From Micromonosporaceae bacterium (lineage in GTDB: Bacteria > Actinomycetota > Actinomycetes > Mycobacteriales > Micromonosporaceae), in assembly GCA_016926535.1 (NCBI GenBank), contig JAFGOK010000100.1, forward strand, positions 1-43,452: a stretch of DNA of 43,452 nt, in the 5' to 3' direction. Position 1 is the first letter of the stretch; each line of letters opens with the position of its first letter. Shown one piece after another: positions 34,818 through 43,218 of this stretch. Below the pieces are notes generated by a model. That model did not search any database. It had not been told where the DNA came from and was given only the letters and a program-made list of their open reading frames with translations. The position numbers were made by a program, and so were the translations under genes.

Positions 34818-36920
34818 TCAATCCGGACGGATGCCGCGCAGCAGGTACTGGGCGACGTCGATGACTTCGACGTCGGTTTCGGGCTGGGTGGCGACCGCGT
34901 CGGTGAGTACGCTGCGGCAGAACGGGCATCCGGTGGCGATGGTGGTCGCGTTCGTGGCGAGCGCCTCAGCGACCCGGCCCAACTCGATCCGCTTGCCTAC
35001 CGGGTGTTCGAACCACATCCGGCCGCCGCCAGCGCCACAGCAGGTCGAATTGTCTCGCGCGCGTGGCATCTCGTGCAGCCGGGCACCGCTGGCTGCGAGG
35101 ACTGCGCGGGGCGGGTCGTAGACCTGGGTGTGCCGGCCCAGGTAGCACGGGTCGTGAAAGGTCACCGGAGCACCGTCCGGAGCAGGGCGAGGCGCCGGGA
35201 GGCGCTGCTCGTGCAGCAATCGTTCCAGCAGCTGAGTGTGGTGCCAGACCGTGTACTGCCCATCGAGCTGTCGGTAGTCATGGGCGAGGGTGTTGCGGCA
35301 GTGCGGGCATGCGGTGACGATGATCCGCGCGTGGGGTGGCCGGTTGGCGAACGCCTTGTCGAGACGGGCGATGTTGGTGGTCGCGAGGTCCTGATACAGC
35401 ACCTCGTTGCCGGTGCGGCGGGCCGGGTCACCGCAGCATTGCTCGCCGTCGCCGAACATGGCGTACCCGACTCCGGCGCGGTGCAGCAGCTGGGCCACGG
35501 CGCGTGTGGTCTCGCGCGCGTGGTCGTCGAAGGCGCCTGCGCAGCCGACCCAGAGCAGGTACTCGATGTCACTGTCGAGCGGGCCGTCGATGAGGGGAAC
35601 GTCGAAGGGCAGGGTGCGACTCCAGTCGGTCCGCTGGGCGGCGGGCTGCCCCCACGGATTGCCGTGGCGTTCGAGGTTGCGGTAGGCCGTGGTGAGTCCC
35701 CGGGGGAACGCCGAGCGCATGAGGACCTGGTGGCGGCGCAGATCGATGAGGTGGTCGAGGTGTTCGACGTGGATCGGGCAGGACTGCACGCAGGCACCGC
35801 AGGTGGTGCAGGACCACAGGGCATCCGGCCCGATCAGGTCATCCTGCCCGTCGACTGTGCTGCTGGCTGTTGTTGTGGCGGTTGCGGTTGCGGTGGCGGT
35901 TGCGGTGGCGAATATCTGCTCGCGCAGTCCGGTGATCAGGCTCTTCGGTGACAACGGTGCGCCGGCGTTCCACGCCGGACACGCGGCCTGGCAACGGCCA
36001 CAGTCAGTGCAGCTGACCAGGTCGAGGCGGCCCTTCCAGGTGAGGTCGCCGCCGACCGCGAGGCCGAACGTGTCGCGGTCGGGGTCCGCGTCGGCCAGGT
36101 CGAGGACCTTTCCCCGGGACAGCATCGGCCGGACCGCGCCGAGTGCTGGCGTCGCACCAACTTCCCGTTTTGCGTAGATGTTAACGATCGCGGTGAACCG
36201 GTGCCAGGCGACGCCCATCGTCGGTCGGGTTGCGATCGCCGCCAGCCACGCCGTCGCGATCAGTACTTTGGCGGACGCCAGGACGGACACGGCGGTCGGG
36301 TTGACCGGCGCGAAATCGGCGAGCAGATAGGTCACCGGCGTGGCCCAGCGAGGTGGATCGGTCAGACCGGCGGAGAGCGCCGTGGCGCGGATGGCGAGTA
36401 CGGTCAATCCCTCGGCGGCGACGACTGCCTCGACGAAGTACGCATGACGGGCGTTCGACCCGTAGAACCGTGATCGCCGGCCGAGCCACCGCGGGTGCTG
36501 ACCTTGCCGGATGGTGATCAGGACAGCGATACCGACGACCGTGCCGACTGCGGCAACCTCGACGAGCAGCTCGTACGGGCCCCACCCCGCCAGCAGCGGC
36601 AGTCGGGTGGTCGGGTCGACGACCTCGGCATAGGCGAGGACGACATTCGGCAGCAGGGCACAGAATCCGACCATCACCAGCCAGTGGGTCACCCCGACGA
36701 CCCGGGACCGGTGACGTATCCGGCGATGACTGGCGATTTCCCAGAGCGTGGTCAGTGCCCGACGGCACCAGTGTCCGTGACGGGTGGGGTCCGGCTGGCC
36801 GGCGCGGATCAGGGCGACGATCCGAAAAACGCTGCGGGTGAGCATGATGCCGGCGACTGCCGTGGTGAGGGCACAGATCATCGCCAGGAACAGGCGGAAT
36901 TCGAGGTCTGGCACGCGCAT
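34818..36920 (-). CDS. Membrane Fe-S oxidoreductase, EtfD-like (ETF:quinone-type reductase)
   Basis: A 700-residue protein with an N-terminal membrane part of about five or six helices, resembling a cytochrome-b-type domain. Two ferredoxin-type [4Fe-4S] motifs follow (CTDCGRCQAACP and CTTCGACVQSCP), then two CCG domains (CCGDPARR with CPHC, and CCGAGGGRMW with CPFC). This architecture matches the actinobacterial EtfD family (such as Rv0338c), which passes electrons from electron-transfer flavoprotein to the respiratory chain. EtfB and EtfA are encoded 3 kb away. The start at 36920 has GGAG very close; ATGs at 36953 and 36986 extend the frame without a clear ribosome-binding site. A hexamer repeat encodes an Ala-Thr linker between the two Fe-S motifs. 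It diverges from the MFS gene. Confidence 0.83.
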   Translation of the reverse strand: MRVPDLEFRLFLAMICALTTAVAGIMLTRSVFRIVALIRAGQPDPTRHGHWCRRALTTLWEIASHRRIRHRSRVVGVTHWLVMVGFCALLPNVVLAYAEVVDPTTRLPLLAGWGPYELLVEVAAVGTVVGIAVLITIRQGQHPRWLGRRSRFYGSNARHAYFVEAVVAAEGLTVLAIRATALSAGLTDPPRWATPVTYLLADFAPVNPTAVSVLASAKVLIATAWLAAIATRPTMGVAWHRFTAIVNIYAKREVGATPALGAVRPMLSRGKVLDLADADPDRDTFGLAVGGDLTWKGRLDLVSCTDCGRCQAACPAWNAGAPLSPKSLITGLREQIFATATATATATATTTASSTVDGQDDLIGPDALWSCTTCGACVQSCPIHVEHLDHLIDLRRHQVLMRSAFPRGLTTAYRNLERHGNPWGQPAAQRTDWSRTLPFDVPLIDGPLDSDIEYLLWVGCAGAFDDHARETTRAVAQLLHRAGVGYAMFGDGEQCCGDPARRTGNEVLYQDLATTNIARLDKAFANRPPHARIIVTACPHCRNTLAHDYRQLDGQYTVWHHTQLLERLLHEQRLPAPRPAPDGAPVTFHDPCYLGRHTQVYDPPRAVLAASGARLHEMPRARDNSTCCGAGGGRMWFEHPVGKRIELGRVAEALATNATTIATGCPFCRSVLTDAVATQPETDVEVIDVAQYLLRGIRPD
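35875..35910. repeat. Hexamer repeat (GTKGCG)x6 inside the Fe-S oxidoreductase gene
   Basis: Six units of GTGGCG or GTTGCG run in tandem from 35875 to 35910. On the coding strand they give an alternating Ala-Thr run between the two ferredoxin-type motifs. Because the unit is six bases, copy-number change keeps the frame and only changes linker length. Confidence 0.85.
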
Positions 36921-37122
36921 GCTCCGTTGCGACCGTGGACACGAATGCCGCATCGTATCAATCCCGGGTGACTCAATCGTGACCATCGTTGATGCCGATC
37001 ACGGATCGCAGACGCGATTGCCTGCCGGCGTTGGCGATGGATGTGAGACAATGATTGCCGATTTCTGGTTCGGGCCAGTGAAGCGTGCTTCCACGGGTGG
37101 GATCATCGATTCGGAGCAGCAT

Positions 37123-38460
37123 ATGAACCGACAGCGCACCGAACGAATTCGGCGCGGCGGTCTGTGGTGGAATCGCGACTTCCGTCTGCTCTGGTCAGGG
37201 GAGACGATTTCCCAGATCGGAGCACAGATTTGGCTGATGGCGATTCCATTGACCGCGATCAGCGCGCTGCACGCCGGGCCCACCGAGGTTTCCTTGCTGA
37301 CCGCACTGCAGTACGCGCCGGTCGTCCTGATCACGCTGTTCGCCGGAGTATGGATGGACCGGCATCGACGTCGACCGGTGCTGGTCGTGACAAACCTCGT
37401 TCGCCTCCTGCTGATCGTGCTGATTCCGATGGCCTACCTGACCGACATGCTTTCGCTCGGTCTGCTGTACCTGGTTACTCTCGTCGTCGGGTTGCTTACG
37501 GCAGTGTCGGACGTCGCGTACTTGGTCTACCTGTCGTCCCTGGTGCCGCGCGGGCAGTTGATCGAGGCGAACGCGAAGCTTGAGGGGGCATATTCGATCG
37601 CGGAGATCGGCGGGCCGGGTATGGGCGGGGTGCTCGTGCAGTGGCTGACCGCGCCGGTGGCACTGGTCGCCAACGCCGGGACGTGCCTGTTCGCCGCCGT
37701 GGCTTTCCTCGGTATCCGCAAACCCGAGGCCGTACCCGAGTCGGTGAACCGACGAGACAACAAGCGCGGGGCGATCTTCCGCGAGATCGTCGACGGGATC
37801 CGAGCTGTCCTTCGACATCGGATCCTGCGGCTGCTGGTGCTCCAGGGCGCCGTCTTCAACCTGTTCGAGCGGATCGTGCTCACGCTGTACCTGCTGTTCG
37901 GTGTCCGCGAGCTTGGGCTCGATGCGGGTCACATCGGCCTCATCCTCACCACGGCCAGCTTTGGTGGCCTGATCGGAGCGTTGGTCGCCGACCGGGCGGC
38001 GTCGGCGATCGGTGTCGGCCGAAGCATCGTCGTCTCGATGGTGATCAGCGCCGTTGGACTGGTGGTGATTCCACTGGCCCCGCCGACGCGGTCAATCGCG
38101 ATCGCCGTGTTGATCACAGGCTTCGTGTTGCACGGCTTCGGGCTAAGCGTCTTCCATGTGCACGCATTGAGCGTGCGCATCGCGGTTGCCCCACCCGAAC
38201 TGCTTGGCAGGATCCAGGCGACCTTCCGTCTGGTGCTCTACGGCATGGTCCCGATTGGCGCACTGTTCGCCGGCCTGTTCGGGAATCTGGTCGGCATTCG
38301 CGCAGCGATGATGCTGGGTGCGGTGCCGCTGTTGGCACTGTCCATTATGTTCTGGTTCAGTGCGTTGCGTCATGCCGACGTCTCGGCAGTCGAGCCGGGC
38401 GACGACGGCGCCACCGCCTCCGGCAGCCGTGAACCCGGGAAGTTCGTCGGCGTGACCTGA
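37123..38460 (+). CDS. MFS transporter, second exporter
   Basis: A 445-residue major facilitator protein of the macrolide-efflux-like (enterobactin exporter-like) group. It starts with NRDFRLLWSGETISQIG, and has GVWMDRHRRRPVLV between helices 2 and 3 and VADRAASAIGVGR in the second half; about twelve hydrophobic segments are visible. ATG at 37123 has GGAG at 37113-37116; the frame is open further upstream but without such a site. It differs clearly from the exporter at 3423, which suggests separate substrates, such as product and shunt compound, or a resistance role. It is divergent from the Fe-S oxidoreductase and convergent with the FemAB-like gene, 12 bases apart. Confidence 0.82.
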   Translation: MNRQRTERIRRGGLWWNRDFRLLWSGETISQIGAQIWLMAIPLTAISALHAGPTEVSLLTALQYAPVVLITLFAGVWMDRHRRRPVLVVTNLVRLLLIVLIPMAYLTDMLSLGLLYLVTLVVGLLTAVSDVAYLVYLSSLVPRGQLIEANAKLEGAYSIAEIGGPGMGGVLVQWLTAPVALVANAGTCLFAAVAFLGIRKPEAVPESVNRRDNKRGAIFREIVDGIRAVLRHRILRLLVLQGAVFNLFERIVLTLYLLFGVRELGLDAGHIGLILTTASFGGLIGALVADRAASAIGVGRSIVVSMVISAVGLVVIPLAPPTRSIAIAVLITGFVLHGFGLSVFHVHALSVRIAVAPPELLGRIQATFRLVLYGMVPIGALFAGLFGNLVGIRAAMMLGAVPLLALSIMFWFSALRHADVSAVEPGDDGATASGSREPGKFVGVT

Positions 38461-38472
38461 GCCGGACAAGGG

Positions 38473-39597
38473 TCAGGGTTGGCTGTGCCACTCGGTGCGA
38501 TCGGCGATGGCATGAGCGAGTGTGCGGTCGGTCAGCAGTTCGTCGATGAACGCCGCATTGTGCTGGTGTACTTCCCGTTGTGCCGCCACGAGTGGACTGT
38601 GGGCCGCGAGATCCAGCAACCAGAGCGGACGAATGACGGCACCGCGCCACACCTTGGCCCTGGTGGCCTTGATTCCAGCGTGTATCCAACGGATCTCCCG
38701 GTCGGCCGCCCAGCGAAACTGCTCGTAGTAGAGCAGGTTGAAATACTCGTAGGCGTTGCGTAGCCGCGAATAGTCGAGCCCGCTCCAGCGCAGGAATATC
38801 GTGTCGTGCCACACGTAGTACAGGCAGAAACCGACGGGAGTGTTTTCCAGCGTGCACAGGGCGACCATGGCGGCATCGCCGAGACATTGTTCGTGATTGT
38901 GAAACGAGACCAGGTCTTCGGCCACCGTGGCCTCGAAGCCGTACTTGGACTCCGTGCGCAGCGCAAGCGGCACGATAGCCTCGATGCATTCCCGCAGCGG
39001 CAGGTGTTGGATTCGGTAGCCAGCCGAGGTGAACGCGGCAATCTCTCTCTTGATGGAGATCCGCCTCTTGGCGCTCATGGCGGCGAGCCAGGCGTCGAAC
39101 CCGCCTTCGGGGACTGGCAGCCAGGCATCGCATTCCAGCAGCACGGCGGGAGCTGGGACGCCTGCCGTCCGGAACAGTCGAACGTCCTCGGTGGTCAGGT
39201 ACATAGCTACGCATGCCTCGCCGGACGCCTGCGCCCGGAGCTCGGTAACCAGTTGAGTGACCGCGTCAGGTTTCGGCTGGGCAGTGACCCGCAGCAGGTG
39301 TGTCTGGTAGCCCTCACACGGGCCGACCAGCAGACCGTCCCGCGAGAGCTGCGGCAGCGACCGGCAGGACAGTTGGGTGTTCCAGTCGTACGACGAACTC
39401 GCAAGGCCCGCCCCGCTGAACACCGGAACCGCGACCTCAGCAGCCGTGTCGTTGCCGGCGACGACCACTGCGTCGACCGCCGTGCCATGTTCGGTGGCGC
39501 AGAAATCGAGCCAGTTCGCGCTGGAGTAGAAGTTGCGGCCCACCAGTTCGTCCCACGTGGCTCGCGAGATGGTGCTGGGCTTCAGATGGACAGACAT
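38473..39597 (-). CDS. FemAB/BioF2-like GNAT-fold transferase
   Basis: A 374-residue protein resembling the peptidogalycan-biosynthesis/BioF2-like acetyltransferase group, with two GNAT-like halves. Telling segments are FYSSANWLDFCATE near the N-terminus, AKRRISIKREIAAF in the middle, and the second half VGFCLYYVWHDTIFLRWSGLDY, RNAYEYFNLLYYEQ and RWIHAGIKATRAKVWRG. FemAB-fold enzymes use aminoacyl-tRNA to make peptide bonds in cell walls and in some natural products; others use acyl-CoA. It could therefore be another amide-forming enzyme of the cluster. No signal peptide or membrane helix is seen. It is transcribed away from the etf genes. Donor and acceptor are unknown. Confidence 0.68.
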   Translation of the reverse strand: MSVHLKPSTISRATWDELVGRNFYSSANWLDFCATEHGTAVDAVVVAGNDTAAEVAVPVFSGAGLASSSYDWNTQLSCRSLPQLSRDGLLVGPCEGYQTHLLRVTAQPKPDAVTQLVTELRAQASGEACVAMYLTTEDVRLFRTAGVPAPAVLLECDAWLPVPEGGFDAWLAAMSAKRRISIKREIAAFTSAGYRIQHLPLRECIEAIVPLALRTESKYGFEATVAEDLVSFHNHEQCLGDAAMVALCTLENTPVGFCLYYVWHDTIFLRWSGLDYSRLRNAYEYFNLLYYEQFRWAADREIRWIHAGIKATRAKVWRGAVIRPLWLLDLAAHSPLVAAQREVHQHNAAFIDELLTDRTLAHAIADRTEWHSQP

Positions 39598-39761
39598 GCT
39601 CCGACTCCCCGGTCAGCGACACGTGACGGCAGTCGACCCCGTTGACGAATGCCATGAACGCCACAGTATCTGCCGATCCGCCAGTCATCTACTGCGACCC
39701 GCGTCGAGATATGCCCGTGTCGATCCAGTTCGACCAGAAACCTTTGTTGGGTTCAGGGCAA

Positions 39762-39790
39762 TTGCACCCATGGAACTCTCCGTGTAGTTT
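39762..39790 (+). promoter_or_regulatory. Candidate promoter of etfBA
   Basis: TTGCAC (39762-39767) and TAGTTT (39785-39790) are separated by exactly 17 bases and lie 22 bases before the ATG of etfB. The spacing is ideal but the hexamers match only partly. GTAG and CTAC at 39784-39796 form a small inverted repeat over the -10 region, which could be bound by a repressor. Confidence 0.35.
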
Positions 39791-39812
39791 GTCTACGACG
39801 TTAGGGAGGAGC

Positions 39813-40592
39813 ATGAAAGTAGTCGTCTTGGTAAAGTGCGTTCCTGATTCGCAACTCGCGAGAAGCCTGGTCGCGCCAAAATGGAACATGAAACGCTGCG
39901 ATGTGAGTGAGATTGTCTCCGAGTTGGATGAGTACGCCCTTGAAGAGGCGCTCCGACTTGCCGAGACGCACAGCGGTTCCGTGACTGCCGTGACTGTCGG
40001 TCCCGCCCGTGCAGTAAAGGCGGTGGAGACCGCGTTGCAGCGTGGTGCTGAGTCGGGCGTGCATATCATGGACGATGCGTTGGCCGGTTCAGACGTTGTC
40101 GCAACCGCAGTAGTATTGTCAGCCGCCGTGAGGCGACTGTGCCCGGATGTCGTGATCGCTGGTATGGCTTCCACGGACAGCGGGACGAGTCTTGTGCCGT
40201 CCATGATTGCGGAGATGCTTGGCTGGCCGTTGCTGGGTTGCGTCGACGAGGTCTTGACGGATGGTTCGGTACTCCGGGTACGGCGTGAACGCGATCATGG
40301 TCTGGAGGTTCTCGAAGCTTCCATGCCGGTGATTGTCACCGTGACGGACCGGGCCAGCGAGCCGCGTTTCCCGTCTTTCCGGACCATTCTGGCGGCGAAG
40401 AGGAAGACCATTCACAGCTGGTCGCTTTCTGATCTCGGAATCTGCTCCAGCGAGGTCGGGTGGGACGCCGCGCGAACCTCGGTGGAGTCGGCTGTGGAGC
40501 GCCCATCACGTGGTGCCGGACACATTGAGAAGGATGAGGGGCACGGTGGCATTCGGCTGGCTGAGTTCCTGTTGGAGAGAAACCTGTTGTGA
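39813..40592 (+). CDS. etfB: Electron transfer flavoprotein beta subunit
   Basis: A 259-residue EtfB protein. It begins MKVVVLVKCVPDSQ, has SELDEYALEEALRLAE, VIAGMASTDSGTSLVPSMIAE (nucleotide-binding loop) and SMPVIVTVTDRASEPRFPSF, all typical of the family. With EtfA it carries electrons from acyl-CoA dehydrogenases. AGGGAGGA at 39803-39810 marks the start clearly. It is followed by etfA after 48 bases. ETF genes within a peptide-type cluster are unusual. The ACAD pair at 10.4-12.7 kb and the EtfD-like protein at 34.8 kb would make a complete route. It could also be a housekeeping neighbour. Confidence 0.9.
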   Translation: MKVVVLVKCVPDSQLARSLVAPKWNMKRCDVSEIVSELDEYALEEALRLAETHSGSVTAVTVGPARAVKAVETALQRGAESGVHIMDDALAGSDVVATAVVLSAAVRRLCPDVVIAGMASTDSGTSLVPSMIAEMLGWPLLGCVDEVLTDGSVLRVRRERDHGLEVLEASMPVIVTVTDRASEPRFPSFRTILAAKRKTIHSWSLSDLGICSSEVGWDAARTSVESAVERPSRGAGHIEKDEGHGGIRLAEFLLERNLL

Positions 40593-40640
40593 GTGGGTCG
40601 CAGACCTCCGGGTCTTCCTCGGGGTGCTTGGAGGTTCCAG

Positions 40641-41714
40641 TTGTCGAGCGTCTATGTACTAATTGATCGTCCGCACGGTGAGGTTTCCGAGGCGGCATTG
40701 GGACTGCTCACCCTTGCTGGACAATGGGGCGACCCCGTTGCGATCGTCCTGAGCGAACGCGCTTCGGATGAGGGATGCGACCGCGACAGCGCGGGTATCG
40801 AACCGTCGGAAATGGTTGCCCTGTCGAGAGCTGGAGCGGTCGAGATCATCGTTGCTCGGCCAGTTGGCGTCTCTCCGGAGTCTGGCTGCGTGGTCCACTC
40901 GGGCGAACTGATGACCGACGCCGCCACTGCTGCACTCTCCGAGCGGCGTACGGCAGCCGAACTAGCCGATGTCGTTCTGGCCAGCGGCACTCCTGAGGGT
41001 CGAGAGATCGCAGGCAGACTCGCGGTGAGGTTGAAGGCAGCAGTCATCACGGATGTCGTCGCGCTCTTGCCGGTCACCTCGGACTCCGGATTTCGTGTCA
41101 AGAAGACAGCGCTCGCTGACGCATTCGAAGTGATCGTTCGCAGCACCCGAAGGGCGGCGGTCATCGTCGTTGCGCCTGAAGTGGCGTCGGCGGTATGGGC
41201 GAAGACCTGCGAGACGGCTGTCTTCCGTGACGTGGTGCCGCGGGTTCGTCCGCTGAAGTGCCCCCTCCGTATGGGAACTTCAGCGATTCGAGTCGTTGAA
41301 CGTCGGGCAAGAGACATGTCGGAACGTCCGGATCTCTCCAAAGCAAAAGTCGTCGTGGCTGGCGGTCGGGGCACTCGAGGGGATTTCACATCGATCGAGG
41401 CTCTCGCCGACGCACTGGGCGGAGCCACCGCGGCGTCGTGGGCAGCAGTGAGTGCGGGCTGGTGCAGCGCCGATCGGCAAGTGGGGCAGACAGGTCAACG
41501 GGTGTCGCCGCGCCTGTATGTGGCCGCTGGCATCTCTGGATCCGTTCACCACAGGGTCGGAATGCAAGACTCACAGGTTGTCGTTGCCGTGAACAAGGAT
41601 CCCGACGCACCCATTTTCGGGATCGCTGACTTCGGTATCGTAGGTGACCTGTTCACTGTCCTGCCGCAGGCCGTCGAGGAGATTGCGAGGATCAGGGGAA
41701 GGATAGGTACCTAA
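40641..41714 (+). CDS. etfA: Electron transfer flavoprotein alpha subunit
   Basis: A 357-residue EtfA protein. The N-terminal part is diverged (SSVYVLIDRPHGEVSEAALG). The C-terminal FAD domain is well conserved: VVAGGRGTRG, LYVAAGISGSVHHRVGMQDS, VAVNKDPDAPIFGIADFGIVGDL. The start is taken as TTG at 40641 because GGAGG at 40630-40634 lies 6 bases upstream and the fold starts at once; the open frame extends to 40593 without similarity. It forms the FAD-containing heterodimer with EtfB. Its last 144 bases overlap the 3' end of a GNAT gene on the other strand. Confidence 0.88.
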   Translation: MSSVYVLIDRPHGEVSEAALGLLTLAGQWGDPVAIVLSERASDEGCDRDSAGIEPSEMVALSRAGAVEIIVARPVGVSPESGCVVHSGELMTDAATAALSERRTAAELADVVLASGTPEGREIAGRLAVRLKAAVITDVVALLPVTSDSGFRVKKTALADAFEVIVRSTRRAAVIVVAPEVASAVWAKTCETAVFRDVVPRVRPLKCPLRMGTSAIRVVERRARDMSERPDLSKAKVVVAGGRGTRGDFTSIEALADALGGATAASWAAVSAGWCSADRQVGQTGQRVSPRLYVAAGISGSVHHRVGMQDSQVVVAVNKDPDAPIFGIADFGIVGDLFTVLPQAVEEIARIRGRIGT

Positions 41715-42299
41715 CTCGCGTCCCGTCGACGCACCGGGACCGACCGGTTGTGAGCCTCTGAATACAACCGCGGAGGGGGAACAGAGACGGAGAGACATTC
41801 TGACATTGTCGAATCGTTCGTTGTCAACTTCAATGACATTTGGCTGCCTTCCCCACTCCGCGAACCCCAGGTGCTGATAGAGTTCAATAGCCGCATGATT
41901 GTTGCCACGAACACTGAGCGAGAGCATCTCAAGGTCGGTCTTGCTGGCCGACTGAATTAGGCGCTGGACAATCTCCTTTCCGATACCCCTGCCTTGACAG
42001 GTCGGGAGTACCATGACTTTCTCAACCTCGGCGGAATGGGCAAGATAGGGCTCCGTTCGGCGTCTCCAGTGTCCCATTCCTACGACGGTCTCGTCGTACA
42101 GGGATACGAAGAAACAGGAGTGACCACGATGGACAGTATCGAGAAGGCTGTTCAGCCAGATGGCGACCTCATCTCGTGAGGGTGGCTGAGAGTAGCCGAT
42201 CGCCCCACCGGTCATCACTACTTCTCTGAGGAGATTATGGATACCATCCACCAATTCAGTTGTCGCATTCCGCGTCTCGACACAGATCCGTCTCTCCAT
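41571..42299 (-). CDS. GNAT-family N-acetyltransferase with C-terminal extension
   Basis: A 242-residue protein. The GNAT acetyl-CoA-binding motif is QGRGIGKEIV (about 107-116), followed by NNHAAIELYQHLGFAEWG, the usual final strand and helix. The catalytic fold ends near residue 170. The last 70 or so residues have no recognised domain, and the terminal 48 are encoded antisense to the end of etfA. A lost stop codon could explain this read-through. Single GNAT enzymes in antibiotic clusters often acetylate the product for self-resistance; a free amine in an azabicyclic peptide would be a possible target. That is inference. ATG at 42299 is preceded by a G-rich stretch. Confidence 0.75.
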   Translation of the reverse strand: MERRICVETRNATTELVDGIHNLLREVVMTGGAIGYSQPPSRDEVAIWLNSLLDTVHRGHSCFFVSLYDETVVGMGHWRRRTEPYLAHSAEVEKVMVLPTCQGRGIGKEIVQRLIQSASKTDLEMLSLSVRGNNHAAIELYQHLGFAEWGRQPNVIEVDNERFDNVRMSLRLCSPSAVVFRGSQPVGPGASTGRELGTYPSPDPRNLLDGLRQDSEQVTYDTEVSDPENGCVGILVHGNDNL

Positions 42300-42543
42300 C
42301 AGTACCCCAGCCTCTCGTGACTTGCAACATCGGCCCCAATTTCCTGCGATGCTGCCGATCTGGAGGCCAAAGGATATCGCTGAACCCGGTAGTGTGCAGG
42401 TCCACAGGTCTGGCGTAACTATCGTGATAAATATCTGTTAATGCCGCATAAGCTTCGAAAGGAGCTAATGGGGTCTGGGGCGAACGTACTGGGTCGCCAG
42501 GCGCGCATGCAGGGGGATTCCATAGTCGGCAATAGCTTGTTGA
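42300..42543. other. Gene-free stretch between the GNAT gene and the transposase relic
   Basis: No coding frame with family resemblance is seen. The stretch contains an AT-rich patch around 42415-42440 that may hold the end of the former insertion sequence or a promoter, but I could not define terminal inverted repeats. Confidence 0.35.
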
Positions 42544-42906
42544 TCAACGTTTGAGTGCCGCAGACAGGACCGGCAGGATCCGCATCCGGTCCGCCGCGAT
42601 ACTCTCGGTCAACCGTTTGACCTGGGAGATCCCCGCCATCCGGAACAAAGACAAGACCAGGTTCCGCAGGAGCGCCATGGACTGCGGGCCGTTGCCGATG
42701 TAGGCACCCTGGGCATCCTCGCCGAAAACAACGTCGCGGGACCAGTGCACAAGATTCTCTATGTCCCAGTGTTTCCTGACGAATCCGGCGATCCGGGCAG
42801 GTGTGGCCCGGCGGGCCGGCAGGCTCGTGACCCCGTAGACGACCTCCTTGCTGACCCGCACCCCGAACGCATCGAAGCGCTCCCGGAGCATCCGGAACAG
42901 GGTGTG
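42544..42906 (-). pseudogene. ISAs1-type transposase relic, C-terminal part only
   Basis: About 118 codons of the C-terminus of an ISAs1/H-repeat transposase. VRKHWDIENLVHWSRDVVFGEDA contains the last catalytic Glu (in HWxIENxLHW), and NGPQSMALLRNLVLSLFRMAG is the usual C-terminal helix. The frame meets a stop (TGA, read on the minus strand just above 42903) so the first two thirds are missing. The break near 42906 is abrupt. The other relic near 20 kb has only the N-terminus, in the same orientation. Confidence 0.75.
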
Positions 42907-43183
42907 TCAAGTAGGTGTAGCCAGATATCTACAGAGCGTTATCTGGAAATTGCAGTGTGGAGTTTGCGCAGGTCCGTGCTCTGTTGAGCTGCTCCTGGCT
43001 TCCTGCAAATACACCCGCAAGCCTGCCCGTTCACGGGCGGGTAGTTGACAGGAATCGGGTTTTTGATCTCCCTGGCCGCGATGGCCGAGGGTGCGTCCCT
43101 TGGCGAGGGCCGCCTGCTGGCGGGTCCCGGCCGATGGTGCACGGAGCGTGATGGCCAAGCGGGGCCTGGCCGGTCGGACTCGG
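42907..43183. other. Gene-free stretch between the transposase relic and vapB
   Basis: I recognise no gene in these 277 bases. Open frames on both strands have low-complexity, Arg/Pro-rich translations and no family resemblance. The left end is the truncation point of the transposase relic. Confidence 0.35.
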
Positions 43184-43204
43184 AGTGCTAGCATTGATAG
43201 CACT
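43184..43204. promoter_or_regulatory. Inverted repeat before vapB, candidate autoregulatory operator
   Basis: Arms AGTGCTA (43184-43190) and TAGCACT (43198-43204) flank a 7-base spacer, 14 bases before the antitoxin start. VapB/FitA-type antitoxins usually bind an inverted repeat at their own promoter, alone and with the toxin. The position fits this closely. Confidence 0.6.
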
Positions 43205-43218
43205 AGGGGGTGGTCGTC

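Noticed and set aside
19899-42906. One ISAs1 element split by insertion of the 22-kb block
   Set aside because: On the minus strand the N-terminal half should then be at the higher coordinate; it is at the lower one.
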